From a virus, in the IMG/VR virus record IMGVR_UViG_3300027917_000032, positions 1 to 64,000 of that record: a stretch of 64,000 bases of DNA. One strand, given 5' to 3'. Below the pieces are notes generated by a model. That model was not told the DNA's origin and made no database searches. It saw only the letters and a program-made list of their open reading frames with translations. Each line of letters opens with the position of its first letter. Positions within the stretch are counted from its first letter, which is position 1. Shown one piece after another: positions 1 through 6,552 of this stretch. The position numbers and the translations under genes were made by a program.

Positions 1-471
1 TTGTGGGCTGAGGCTGGGGCTGGGGCTGGGGCTGGGGCTGAGGCTGAGGCTGAGGCTGGGGCTGGGGCTGGGGCTGAGGCTGTGGCTGAGTCAGTGGAGC
101 TTAGTTTTCGCTATGAGCCTGCTCCCGCATCGGTCAGCGCGGCGCGTGATATTTTCGATAGGTATTTAGACTCCTATCCCTGGCACGCTCGGCGCCGCTA
201 CTATCCCTGGCACGCTCGGCACGCGGTCCCTGAAGTGCCCGATGACTTATGGGATTGTCTCACCCCGCTCGGCTGTCAGTGCCATCAATGCCTAGATTAC
301 CCGATTCAAGTCTACACCGATTCCCGCAGCCCAACAGCCCGATGGGCCGTTATTTCTAGTCGGGCGGTGCGTGACCGGGAGGAACTTTGGGAAGAACTCG
401 TTGACGACTACCCGGATGGGGTATTTTATGACCCGGCGCGACGAGTGTACCTCGCGTGGCACCGGGGATAA
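1..471 (+). CDS. Hypothetical protein, probably 5'-truncated by the window edge
   Basis: The open frame is already open at base 1, so the start is unknown. The first ~30 residues are Ala/Gly/Glu low complexity encoded by a GGCTGR hexanucleotide repeat. The remainder looks like a folded acidic protein with a CxCHQC cluster near residue 93 and many W, Y and D residues. A TAA stop is followed at once by an intrinsic terminator, which supports real rightward transcription. It contains a short internal duplication (YPWHAR twice). I recognise no family. Confidence 0.55.
   Translation: MWAEAGAGAGAGAEAEAEAGAGAGAEAVAESVELSFRYEPAPASVSAARDIFDRYLDSYPWHARRRYYPWHARHAVPEVPDDLWDCLTPLGCQCHQCLDYPIQVYTDSRSPTARWAVISSRAVRDREELWEELVDDYPDGVFYDPARRVYLAWHRG
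6..90 (+). repeat. GGCTGR hexanucleotide tandem repeat
   Basis: About 14 units of GGCTGG or GGCTGA occur head to tail, inside the reading frame ending at 471. They encode alternating Ala-Gly and Ala-Glu. This is slippage-prone microsatellite DNA, so the length may vary between genomes. Confidence 0.85.
174..219 (+). repeat. In-frame direct duplication of 19-20 bp
   Basis: The stretch TATCCCTGGCACGCTCGGC occurs at 174-192 and again at 201-219, in the same reading frame, giving YPWHAR twice. It looks like a recent slippage duplication in the gene ending at 471. Confidence 0.85.
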
Positions 472-476
472 CCGCT

Positions 477-503
477 ACCCACCCGCAAGGGTGGGTTTTC
501 TTT
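477..503 (+). terminator. Intrinsic terminator after the first rightward gene
   Basis: A perfect 8-bp stem (ACCCACCC with GGGTGGGT) is capped by a GCAA tetraloop and followed by TTTCTTT. It starts 6 bases after the TAA of the gene ending at 471. This is a textbook rho-independent terminator on the plus strand. Confidence 0.88.
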
Positions 504-513
504 CGCGCCGGGC

Positions 514-626
514 CGGACCCCGACAATCGTTACGCCCCGCTCGGACCCCGACAATCGTTACGCCTCGCTCGGACCCCGACAATCGTTACCATTCTTCGGA
601 CCCCGACAATCAACATAATCGTTACC
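514..626. repeat. 28-bp tandem repeat, four copies
   Basis: The core CGGACCCCGACAATCGTTAC starts at 514, 542, 570 and 597, a period of 27-28 bp. The fourth copy is interrupted by an insertion before its ATCGTTAC end. ATCGTTACCATTCTTCGG is itself repeated at the right end. No credible gene covers it. Bases 504-760 otherwise hold nothing I can name. It could be a protein-binding array or a packaging or recombination site. Confidence 0.8.
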
Positions 627-760
627 ATTCTTCGGGGCCTAACTCGCGTGAGTATTCGCCCGGCTTAGCGGGGAGTGTTCGACAGTGGCCCGCTGAGGCC
701 GCCGTATTTGCGCCGTGTTGGCCGCTTGGGTCGGGCGAGTAGTTGGAGTGGTTAGCGCAT

Positions 761-803
761 GCAAAAAGCCCAGCGGCTCTTTACCGGCCACTAGGCTTTT
801 TGC
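761..803. terminator. Strong bidirectional terminator hairpin
   Basis: GCAAAAAGCC (761-770) pairs perfectly with GGCTTTTTGC (794-803). The inner arms add several more pairs if G-U pairs are allowed, leaving a loop of about 9 bases. The A-tract and T-tract make it work on either strand. It lies between a rightward gene and a leftward operon whose last gene ends at 894, so it probably ends the leftward transcript. Confidence 0.8.
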
Positions 804-836
804 CAATCATTCGGATACCGCTCTATTGGTGCCGTT

Positions 837-887
837 GTTAGGGGTATCGGCACAACCCGCCAGTTTCACAGAGCCGGTATCCTTAAC
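837..887. repeat. 15-bp inverted repeat (hairpin) after the leftward operon
   Basis: GTTAGGGGTATCGGC (837-851) pairs with GCCGGTATCCTTAAC (873-887) using three G-U pairs. It sits just downstream of the stop of the gene at 894-1286. There is no T-run, so it may be a 3'-end protecting structure of the leftward message rather than a terminator. Confidence 0.6.
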
Positions 888-893
888 GCATAC

Positions 894-1286
894 CTAACCA
901 TAATATAAGTTACTCAGAGGTAAATCCGCATCAACCCTACCATCCACTGTCCCCGACCCCGCTAGATAGTAGGTCAGCGCGCAGCAATCCGGGGCCGATG
1001 GGCGAAGCTGTTGCGTAACCCGGTCCCAATCCACGTTGTTCAACTCGTCGTCAAGACTCAAGACAACCTGCGTGCTGAGGGTGACGGGATTGTGCATCGC
1101 CGTGAACCGTTGCAGCATACGGCCCTCGCCAGTGGGCCGAAGCACGGGCCTCAGCGCTCCGCTCCAGCCGGTCACGCCCAGTAGCTCCATCATCCGGCCC
1201 CGAATTTCGATGTAGCACTTCACGCCCCGTGGAAGCGCCTCAGTGAGCCACCGGCCCAACGTCGTTACGCCATACTTCTTTTCCAT
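894..1286 (-). CDS. Hypothetical protein, 130 aa
   Basis: The ATG at 1286 was chosen because an AGAGG element lies 8 bases upstream; an upstream TTG in frame is less likely. The protein is soluble with no transmembrane segment and contains RGRMMELLGVTGWSG and a Cys pair near the C terminus. It is the last gene of the long leftward unit, followed by hairpins. I recognise no family. Confidence 0.6.
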   Translation of the reverse strand: MEKKYGVTTLGRWLTEALPRGVKCYIEIRGRMMELLGVTGWSGALRPVLRPTGEGRMLQRFTAMHNPVTLSTQVVLSLDDELNNVDWDRVTQQLRPSAPDCCALTYYLAGSGTVDGRVDADLPLSNLYYG

Positions 1287-1370
1287 GTCTCTAACCTCTA
1301 ATGCCAAAGTGCAGGCCGCCAGCGCTGGGGCCAGGAATACAACAATCTCACCCTAAACACTATTAAGCGC

Positions 1371-1631
1371 CTATTCCGCAGGATTACCACAAACCTCAGA
1401 ATCCAACTCCTCGTTATTTGACCCCTCCCCCATCGCGTGATTGAACGTCGCCGTGTCGCACGCCGCCATAACCTCGCCTACGAGCAGCGCAGCGTAGGCT
1501 TGAACCTCGACAGGGCTCACGCCGCTATCAAGCAAGCACTCAAGTTGATTCTGCACCTGATTGCCCAACTCATCACAACGGTCCAGCGCCCGCTCGTCGG
1601 TCAACTCACCCGTCTTGTCGAACAGTGTCAT
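1371..1631 (-). CDS. Hypothetical protein, 86 aa, paralogue of its upstream neighbour
   Basis: AAAGG lies 7 bases before the ATG. The protein is mostly helical and acidic. The pattern LTDxRAxDxC-x9-NxLxxLxxxGxxPxxxxA is shared with the gene at 1606-1848, so the two look like a tandem duplication. They overlap by 26 bp in different frames. No function is recognised. Confidence 0.65.
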   Translation of the reverse strand: MTLFDKTGELTDERALDRCDELGNQVQNQLECLLDSGVSPVEVQAYAALLVGEVMAACDTATFNHAMGEGSNNEELDSEVCGNPAE

Positions 1632-1848
1632 TTGCTGCCTTTCTATAAAGGTTAGCAGTTAAATGCAAGCGCTCACACGCCGCCTGACACTGTATGTCGT
1701 TGCAAACAACGTCAATCAGCGCGCGGGATTGCATGGGCGTCATACCCTCCGCGAAAAGTTCCCGGAGAAGATTACGCACAATCGCGTTTATTTGACTACA
1801 GGCGTCATTCGCTCGGTTGTCGGTCAAACTTCCCATATCGTCAATCAT
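1606..1848 (-). CDS. Hypothetical protein, 80 aa, paralogue of its downstream neighbour
   Basis: The ATG overlaps the TGA of the preceding gene, with GAGG 7 bases upstream, suggesting coupled translation. It is a helical protein sharing the LTDxRAxDxC and NxLxxLxxxGxxP spacing with the protein at 1371-1631, while the C termini differ. No function is recognised. Confidence 0.65.
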   Translation of the reverse strand: MIDDMGSLTDNRANDACSQINAIVRNLLRELFAEGMTPMQSRALIDVVCNDIQCQAACERLHLTANLYRKAANDTVRQDG

Positions 1849-2078
1849 AGCTTGGCCTCAATCTCGTCATATTGGAACGTGTAAAGCATGTGGGAATTGT
1901 AGGCGTGGCGCAGCAGCGCCCGCCGAACCTCGGTCGGGTACACTTCAAAGCCGGTCCCCACTAGCAGCATAACGGCGGCAAAGAATGGGTTGGCGTCGTC
2001 GTGCGGCGCATTAAGCCAGCCCCGCATAGCGGGAAGCGATAAGTGTTCGATCAGTCTACAGGCTTCCAGGTGCAGCAT
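1845..2078 (-). CDS. Hypothetical protein, 77 aa
   Basis: The start at 2078 is an ATG overlapping the TGA of the gamma-glutamylcyclotransferase-like gene, with GGAG 6 bases upstream; a TTG two codons earlier is unlikely. The protein has a hydrophobic central helix (FFAAVMLLVGTG) and a basic patch. No family is recognised. Confidence 0.6.
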   Translation of the reverse strand: MLHLEACRLIEHLSLPAMRGWLNAPHDDANPFFAAVMLLVGTGFEVYPTEVRRALLRHAYNSHMLYTFQYDEIEAKL

Positions 2079-2455
2079 CACCAACTCCCTCCCTCAACAA
2101 GCGCCCGCTCTTTGTACTTAGGCATGTAGAGATACGTCCAGCACATTACCGGCTCGGACGGTTTCTCATCGACCACCTTGACAACTTCCAACGCCACTCG
2201 CTTATAAAATTTTCCCTCGGACTCAAACGAGTCCAGATAGGCGAGCGTTTCCGGCAAGTCCGCAGGCCGGTAAATCTCACCCTCGGTCCAATCCCGATTG
2301 TCGCATTGTGTCGGCACCATGCCGGGAAAGCTGCCTAGGTCGAGCAGCGCGCAGCCGGGCACATAACCAACGCCAACAAACTCGCCCGCGAGGAGCGCGT
2401 GGCGGTTAGGCTGGCCCCGCTTCAGTGTGCCATAAACGAAAACGTGCTTAATCAC
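2078..2455 (-). CDS. Gamma-glutamylcyclotransferase-like (GGCT/AIG2) protein
   Basis: Family knowledge: GGCT-fold enzymes cyclise gamma-glutamyl amines to 5-oxoproline. The N terminus reads HVFVYGTLKRGQPNRHALL, the family signature substrate-binding loop. An acidic residue in LDSFESEGKFYKR matches the expected catalytic glutamate region. The length of 125 aa is typical. The start is a GTG at 2455 overlapping the upstream stop, with AGGAG upstream; a much longer frame exists but its N-terminal part looks non-coding. The substrate in a phage is unknown. Confidence 0.85.
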   Translation of the reverse strand: MIKHVFVYGTLKRGQPNRHALLAGEFVGVGYVPGCALLDLGSFPGMVPTQCDNRDWTEGEIYRPADLPETLAYLDSFESEGKFYKRVALEVVKVVDEKPSEPVMCWTYLYMPKYKERALVEGGSW

Positions 2456-2690
2456 TCTTCTTTTTCTCCTGTAGGAATTGCCAGTACATACGCAGCAGCG
2501 TCCGAGCGATGCCACGGGGAGTGTTGTACCACTCGTCTTTCTCCTCGGAGGGGAGCACGTTGAAGAACTCTGCCACGTCGGCGGGTAGCTCGTTATCAAT
2601 CCAGTGGTCAGCACACGCCGTCTCATAAGCAGCGCAAGCTCGCTTAGACTCAAACAACGTGCCGTCAGCGGCTTGGTAAACCGTTTTCAT
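2448..2690 (-). CDS. Hypothetical protein, 80 aa
   Basis: It starts YQAADGTLFESKRACAAYE. I recall similar openings (an F-x-S/T-x-x-x-C-xx-YE pattern) in many small phage proteins of unknown role. The C terminus is Lys-rich. It overlaps both neighbours by a few bases, as expected in a coupled operon. Confidence 0.65.
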   Translation of the reverse strand: MKTVYQAADGTLFESKRACAAYETACADHWIDNELPADVAEFFNVLPSEEKDEWYNTPRGIARTLLRMYWQFLQEKKKSD

Positions 2691-2881
2691 TTGTTCCTCG
2701 CAATCTCGTCTCGGATTATGGTAGCCTCGCCCAATGACAATAGGGGATTACCCAAAAAGGTGCGGCACGCCGCGATCCCCTCCCAGGTGTCAACACCCAG
2801 GATCAAGCGCGCCGCTAGGGTGGCAACCCTTCGGTCCCACCCTAGCGTCATCAGTATGTTTCGGAGTTCGGTGAATCTCAT
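2687..2881 (-). CDS. Hypothetical protein, 64 aa
   Basis: A small helical protein whose ATG overlaps the TGA of the upstream membrane gene. It has several Arg residues and two short helices, but no clear DNA-binding signature. Function unknown. Confidence 0.6.
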   Translation of the reverse strand: MRFTELRNILMTLGWDRRVATLAARLILGVDTWEGIAACRTFLGNPLLSLGEATIIRDEIARNK

Positions 2882-3087
2882 TTAGGCAACGCGGCGTAGA
2901 AAAGAGCGGTGAGGATCACAGCGCCGATGCCGCCTCCGATCCCGGTGCCGAGTAGGTACTGTTGAAAGATCGGGAGCGAATTGGCCCATTGGTCGAATAA
3001 GTAGAGGGAGTATATAACCCCCAGCGTAAACCCGATAGCGACAGTGGAACAGAGTACGGACAGGATTGCACAACACAGCAGTTTCAT
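2878..3087 (-). CDS. Small membrane protein, 69 aa
   Basis: The ATG at 3087 was chosen for the GGGGAG 6 bases upstream and its overlap with the preceding TGA. Two hydrophobic segments (about residues 4-28 and 46-66) flank a short charged loop and predict a two-helix inner-membrane hairpin. The second segment is glycine-rich (GTGIGGGIGAV). Such proteins include phage membrane modifiers and pinholin-like proteins, but nothing specific supports a lysis role. Confidence 0.6.
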   Translation of the reverse strand: MKLLCCAILSVLCSTVAIGFTLGVIYSLYLFDQWANSLPIFQQYLLGTGIGGGIGAVILTALFYAALPK

Positions 3088-3644
3088 CAGTAACTCCCCA
3101 TAGTATTTCGCACAAACCAAGCATACAAATCTTCCGGGTGCATCGGCACCGCCGAATCGGCCAGCGCTTCTGTCACACTCTTAACCTCCCCGTTGATATA
3201 CAGATAGAGGCTATCCCAATCGGGAGCCACACCAGTTACGGGCGGCTTGACAAACGGATTGTAGACAGTGACGGACTGAGGCTCGTAGTATGGATTCTGG
3301 TAGCTATAGGGGACCGTGTAAGCGGTCGTCGCGCCCCACGCACGAGTGTTTCGGGATGCCGACCCGTGCCGTGTCGTAACGCCCTTAAAGCTCCGAGAAA
3401 GGCCACTGGTCGAGCCCGTCGATGCTGCGCCGCCTGAGCGCTGTACCACCGTCTTATCAGCGTGTAGACGCCGGGGCTCGTAGCTGTAGCCCTCAGCCGC
3501 AGCGGCGGCCTGAGCGTTCTGCCAATAGGCCCACGCCTGATACTTTTCATCCGGTAGATTCTGAATACACTTCGGCAGGTCGTGCGCGCACACACTACCA
3601 GCACACAGAGCAGTCAACGACAACAGCCACACAAACAATCGCAT
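3087..3644 (-). CDS. Exported protein with signal peptide, 185 aa
   Basis: A clear signal peptide (RLFVWLLSLTALCAGSVCA followed by HD) predicts export with cleavage near residue 20. The mature part is rich in Ala, Tyr, Ser and Thr, is probably poorly structured, and has a tryptophan-rich C terminus. GGAG sits before the ATG. It is followed by a membrane protein gene, so the pair may act at the envelope. No family is recognised. Confidence 0.65.
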   Translation of the reverse strand: MRLFVWLLSLTALCAGSVCAHDLPKCIQNLPDEKYQAWAYWQNAQAAAAAEGYSYEPRRLHADKTVVQRSGGAASTGSTSGLSRSFKGVTTRHGSASRNTRAWGATTAYTVPYSYQNPYYEPQSVTVYNPFVKPPVTGVAPDWDSLYLYINGEVKSVTEALADSAVPMHPEDLYAWFVRNTMGSY

Positions 3645-3850
3645 TTGGTTTCTCCAGTGGTAAAAAAGTCAACGTCTGTCATGTAGAAAAAGTCGCCAGC
3701 GGGCCAGAAGCGCCCGGTGTCAGCGGATATGATGAACAACTCCATTTCATCCTCGACGTGCTGCACAAGATCAGGATACTTGGCAGTGTCGTCCGCACAT
3801 TCGGGATACCGGTCTACGTTATTCGTTATCTTTACGACACGATATTTCAT
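3614..3850 (-). CDS. Hypothetical protein, 78 aa
   Basis: A small acidic protein with a C-terminal cysteine cluster (CDCLCGCC) that could bind metal. Its start overlaps the stop of the gene at 3847. Weak AAGG Shine-Dalgarno. Function unknown. Confidence 0.55.
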   Translation of the reverse strand: MKYRVVKITNNVDRYPECADDTAKYPDLVQHVEDEMELFIISADTGRFWPAGDFFYMTDVDFFTTGETKCDCLCGCCR

Positions 3851-4449
3851 AGGATTGCCTTCTGTAAAGAGCAGCGGTCACAGTCAGCCCCATCCATAAG
3901 CTCAACCTTTTCCCACAACCCGCAAGACTCGCACTGACCCAGCCCCATATCCAGCATGTCTTGTTCTACGTCATCCAGGTCATAGTCAGTCCAGACTAGC
4001 CCCAGATCATCCAGCGCGTGCTCAATAGGTGTGCGTGTGTGATGGAGTGCTCGAATCAGGTTACAAAGTCTGGGATAGTCTAGTTTGGGACGAGGCAGGG
4101 CGAGGGCGGTTGTGACACCCTCAACATAGGTGATAACATCCTCAACGAATTGAGGCCCATGCCGAAACTGAGCACGCATCGCTCTGTCAACGATGAATGT
4201 GAGATAGTTACCTTTGTATTGACGTAGGATGTTTGGCCCGCCGTAGAAGTAAACTGGCCCCACCTTAAAGGTTGGTGCTTTAGGGTTGAAGTCTTGAACA
4301 AGCTCGGCAGGCGTTGTCCTACAATAGCCGCCCGCGCTTAACACGAGAAGTTCATCGGCAACCGCATCCCCAAAATGTCGCAGAATCATCACCGCCGACT
4401 CGATAGTGAGAAAGGTCAGTCGATTCCGCAGTTGTTCGTGAGTAAGCAT
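3847..4449 (-). CDS. GGP-motif family protein, 200 aa (paralogue family of six)
   Basis: The protein shares with five genes at 8396-10207 an N-terminal helix (ESAVMILRHFG) and a core motif (YFYGGP, then QYKGNYLTFIVD). A C-terminal extension holds CxxC and CxxC pairs, probably a zinc ribbon. The ATG at 4449 lies 6 bases past the -10 box of a promoter at 4455-4482, implying a leaderless message. The family is not one I recognise. It could be a host-takeover or nucleic-acid-binding protein, but that is only a guess. Confidence 0.7.
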   Translation of the reverse strand: MLTHEQLRNRLTFLTIESAVMILRHFGDAVADELLVLSAGGYCRTTPAELVQDFNPKAPTFKVGPVYFYGGPNILRQYKGNYLTFIVDRAMRAQFRHGPQFVEDVITYVEGVTTALALPRPKLDYPRLCNLIRALHHTRTPIEHALDDLGLVWTDYDLDDVEQDMLDMGLGQCESCGLWEKVELMDGADCDRCSLQKAIL

Positions 4450-4454
4450 ACCAA

Positions 4455-4482
4455 ACTCTACCATACGAAACGCCGTTGTCAA
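4455..4482 (-). promoter_or_regulatory. Sigma70-like promoter with extended -10 (TTGACA / TGG-TAGAGT)
   Basis: On the minus strand TTGACA (4482-4477) is followed after 16 bases by TAGAGT (4460-4455), preceded by TGG as an extended -10. The ATG of the next gene begins 6 bases after the -10 box. It lies inside the 3' end of the upstream membrane-protein gene. Confidence 0.75.
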
Positions 4483-4625
4483 GCGAGTGCGTGCAAAAAG
4501 CGCAGGGAAACCTCCACGCACAGCATAGCCCCGAGAAAGGCGAGCAGTTTGCCCAACCCGCCGCTACAGGCGACGGCAGCGCCAATCGCCGCCAGCGTAA
4601 CCAGTTTAACCGTTAGATTCTTCAT
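4479..4625 (-). CDS. Small membrane protein, 48 aa
   Basis: The ATG at 4625 has GGAG 5 bases upstream. Nearly the whole protein is hydrophobic, with two segments (LVTLAAIGAAVAC and LLAFLGAMLCVEV). It follows another tiny membrane protein gene (4606-4701). Function unknown. Confidence 0.55.
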   Translation of the reverse strand: MKNLTVKLVTLAAIGAAVACSGGLGKLLAFLGAMLCVEVSLRFLHALA

Positions 4626-4701
4626 GGCCGCTCCAGAACAGTTTATCCGCAAGATCAACGGCCTCGACCAAGACCCCGAGAAACACTGCAAGTGTCAACA
4701 T
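4606..4701 (-). CDS. Micro-protein, 31 aa, membrane-like
   Basis: Its ATG shares bases with the TGA of the deaminase gene in a TGATG junction, typical of translational coupling. The first half is hydrophobic (MLTLAVFLGVLVEAV) and the second half charged. It also overlaps the next gene. The size makes this tentative, but the coupling and membrane pattern support it. Confidence 0.45.
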   Translation of the reverse strand: MLTLAVFLGVLVEAVDLADKLFWSGHEESNG

Positions 4702-5168
4702 CAGTACATTTCCCCTTTCCATGCCCGCATGAGCCGCTCCACCTTGCCCGCAAGTAACGGGTGTCCCTGCCGCATACGCAAGCGACGGGCGGCGTTAGGC
4801 TTCTCCAATTCGTGATAAATAAACGAATCGTCAAAACCGATCAAGTCAGCAGTATGCCGATCAACGGCGTAGTATACCCGGCGCAAGCGAGCCCAGTAGG
4901 CAGCGGCTAGGCACATGGGGCACGGCTCACACGTCGCATAAAGCTCACAGTCGGTGAGCCGGTGCGTGCCAAGAACGTCGCACGCCAGCCGGATAGCCAT
5001 TATCTCGGCGTGGGCAGTCGGATCGTTCAGGGTTGTGACACCGTTGGCGGCGACCGCAATCACCGCCTTGCCCCGCATCACGGCCGCGCCGAAGGGACCA
5101 CCGGCGCTAGCTTCCATCGCCGCTATAGCCGCATCCCAGCCGTCTTTTAGTCCTACCTGTTGTGTCAT
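4701..5168 (-). CDS. Guanine deaminase-like nucleobase deaminase (CDA superfamily)
   Basis: Family knowledge: guanine deaminase of the cytidine-deaminase fold converts guanine to xanthine. Zinc-site motifs are present: HAE at 53-55 and PCPMC at 82-86. The stretches TTLNDPTAHAEI and IGFDDSFIYHE match my memory of bacterial GuaD better than tRNA adenosine deaminases or dCMP deaminases. The length of 155 aa is normal. The start at 5168 has GGAGG upstream and overlaps the stop of the preceding small gene. The adjacent region encodes other nucleotide enzymes. Confidence 0.82.
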   Translation of the reverse strand: MTQQVGLKDGWDAAIAAMEASAGGPFGAAVMRGKAVIAVAANGVTTLNDPTAHAEIMAIRLACDVLGTHRLTDCELYATCEPCPMCLAAAYWARLRRVYYAVDRHTADLIGFDDSFIYHELEKPNAARRLRMRQGHPLLAGKVERLMRAWKGEMY

Positions 5169-5296
5169 CGTTCTCCTCCATAGAATTTTTGTTCGATCCA
5201 GACGGCGTAGGGTGTCTGTGTTCCATCCGTGAAATACACCTGTCCACAACAAATCGACTCCACCTTCTTTTTATCTTCCTGCTTCTCAGGTGTCAT
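5165..5296 (-). CDS. Hypothetical protein, 43 aa
   Basis: This gene fills the gap between the metallopeptidase-like gene and the deaminase. Its ATG overlaps the upstream TGA and its own TGA overlaps the deaminase ATG, so all three are chained. It is Lys-rich with a Cys pair (ICCGQVYF). Function unknown. Confidence 0.55.
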   Translation of the reverse strand: MTPEKQEDKKKVESICCGQVYFTDGTQTPYAVWIEQKFYGGER

Positions 5297-5754
5297 GGTA
5301 CGTCTCGCATTAGTCGTTCAAGTTCAGTCAGTCCTTCACCCGTGCGACAGCCGGGCACCCACCCGTCAATATGCCAGTGGCCCAAGCACGGCGGGAAGTC
5401 GTGCATCGCTTCGTGAACCAGTAACATGAGGGCCAGGTCATCGTCGTGGTCCCACTCCTCCCGGTTCAGCGTAACGCCAGGTGTCCAAGGAATGTTAATC
5501 CCAGCAGCGAAGTGCAGGTCAAGGATACGGACAGTGAAGCGGTCCACCAAGCGATACTTTCGCGCGGTATAGTGCAACACTTCTTTGAGCTTGCGATTCT
5601 CACAAGCCGCCTCCAACCGCTCGATACGTGCCGAAATGCGGTCGAGCTTCGCTTGATCCGCCGTAGTGCCCGCTGAGGGGATCATAGCGAGCCACGGCAG
5701 AGTCAGACAGCCGAGCACTACGCCACCGGCCACACGCCACCAGTTGATTTTCAT
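5293..5754 (-). CDS. Membrane-anchored HExxH metallopeptidase-like protein
   Basis: The N terminus (residues 5-25) is a hydrophobic anchor or signal. Residues 114-118 read HEAMH, a zincin HExxH motif, followed by FPPCLGHWHIDG with further possible ligands. By analogy with zincins this could be a membrane-tethered metalloprotease facing the periplasm, perhaps a peptidoglycan or protein hydrolase. GGAG lies 6 bases before the ATG. The family is not identified and activity is inferred from the motif only. Confidence 0.65.
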   Translation of the reverse strand: MKINWWRVAGGVVLGCLTLPWLAMIPSAGTTADQAKLDRISARIERLEAACENRKLKEVLHYTARKYRLVDRFTVRILDLHFAAGINIPWTPGVTLNREEWDHDDDLALMLLVHEAMHDFPPCLGHWHIDGWVPGCRTGEGLTELERLMRDVP

Positions 5755-5918
5755 GGAAGTCTCCGGTAGTAACGGGCTCGTTCATCCGGCGACATGCCAG
5801 CCGTCACGATAACGTCGTACAGGACTGAGGCAAGGATGAGCGGCGACAAGGCCAGCATCATAAGCACGATGATCGGGTAGCCGATAAACCACTTGCAGAG
5901 TTTGTTAAACAATGGCAT
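5751..5918 (-). CDS. Small membrane protein, 55 aa
   Basis: It has one strong transmembrane segment (IIVLMMLALSPLILASVLYDV) then a short tail (MSPDERARYY). The tail resembles that of the next membrane protein upstream (MTPEELAAW), so the two look like diverged duplicates. The stop overlaps the ATG of the metallopeptidase-like gene. Confidence 0.6.
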   Translation of the reverse strand: MPLFNKLCKWFIGYPIIVLMMLALSPLILASVLYDVIVTAGMSPDERARYYRRLP

Positions 5919-6114
5919 AAGCGTGTCCTGAATGTTTGTTGCTGAGGAACTTGCGATTCTCTTTCCACGCTGCCAATTCTTCCGGCGTCATGTTCCGCGT
6001 ATCAAGATAGTCAAACGCTAGTTGTATTACGATGAACGGCGAGAAGAAAAGAATTAACGGCACGGTAAAGGGAGCCACAACGATAAGGGCCAGGATTGTT
6101 TTGAGTAACTTCAC
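5905..6114 (-). CDS. Small membrane protein, 69 aa
   Basis: The GTG at 6114 has GGAGG 7 bases upstream and overlaps the end of the zinc-ribbon gene. One long hydrophobic stretch spans residues 5-35, followed by a hydrophilic tail with MTPEELAAWKENR. It is a probable duplicate of the protein at 5751-5918. Function unknown. Confidence 0.6.
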   Translation of the reverse strand: MKLLKTILALIVVAPFTVPLILFFSPFIVIQLAFDYLDTRNMTPEELAAWKENRKFLSNKHSGHAYAIV

Positions 6115-6539
6115 CAACAAACCTCCACAATGTATTTTCCAGGGTCCAGGAAACGGTCCACGCACAAGGCGTTAAGCACGTCGTAGTTGGAGAAATCCGC
6201 CGATTCGCCCGCCCGAAACAACTCCATTTGCTCCCGGTCGTAGCGAGTCATCGCAGCGGGGTTGACCGTAAACGAGTGTAAGGTATCGTTTCCACACTCT
6301 TCCGTCGCTACGAACGAGTAGTCGGGGCGGCTATAGAAGCGGTGAACAATATCTTCAATCACACCGTAGTCGATGCGGATAGTCGTCTGGATTCTACGCC
6401 GGTAGGAAAACTCAATAGGCTTAGGCACGCCGCCGCCACAAGCGCTACACCAGAAGAATGATGCTCCCATACCTGCGCCGGTAATCCGGTCCACGGCTCC
6501 ACAATGCGGGCACACGTTCACTTTCTTCAAGTCAGCCAT
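6111..6539 (-). CDS. Zinc-ribbon protein, 142 aa
   Basis: The N terminus has CPHCG and CSACG pairs about 20 residues apart, a classic zinc ribbon. The remainder is a mixed alpha/beta domain without recognised motifs. AAGG precedes the ATG. Zinc ribbons of this type often bind nucleic acid or transcription machinery, but no partner is evident. Confidence 0.65.
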   Translation of the reverse strand: MADLKKVNVCPHCGAVDRITGAGMGASFFWCSACGGGVPKPIEFSYRRRIQTTIRIDYGVIEDIVHRFYSRPDYSFVATEECGNDTLHSFTVNPAAMTRYDREQMELFRAGESADFSNYDVLNALCVDRFLDPGKYIVEVCW

Positions 6540-6552
6540 CGCATACCCTTTC

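Noticed and set aside
514-626. Tandem repeats considered as a CRISPR array
   Set aside because: Copies are nearly contiguous (period 28 with 20-bp core), leaving no true spacers.
371-742. Plus-strand frames through the tandem repeats
   Set aside because: They cross a strong terminator and translate repeat DNA; no Shine-Dalgarno.
2882-3124. Alternative frame over the membrane gene at 2878-3087
   Set aside because: Arg/His-rich, without Shine-Dalgarno; the other frame has two clear membrane helices and coupled start.
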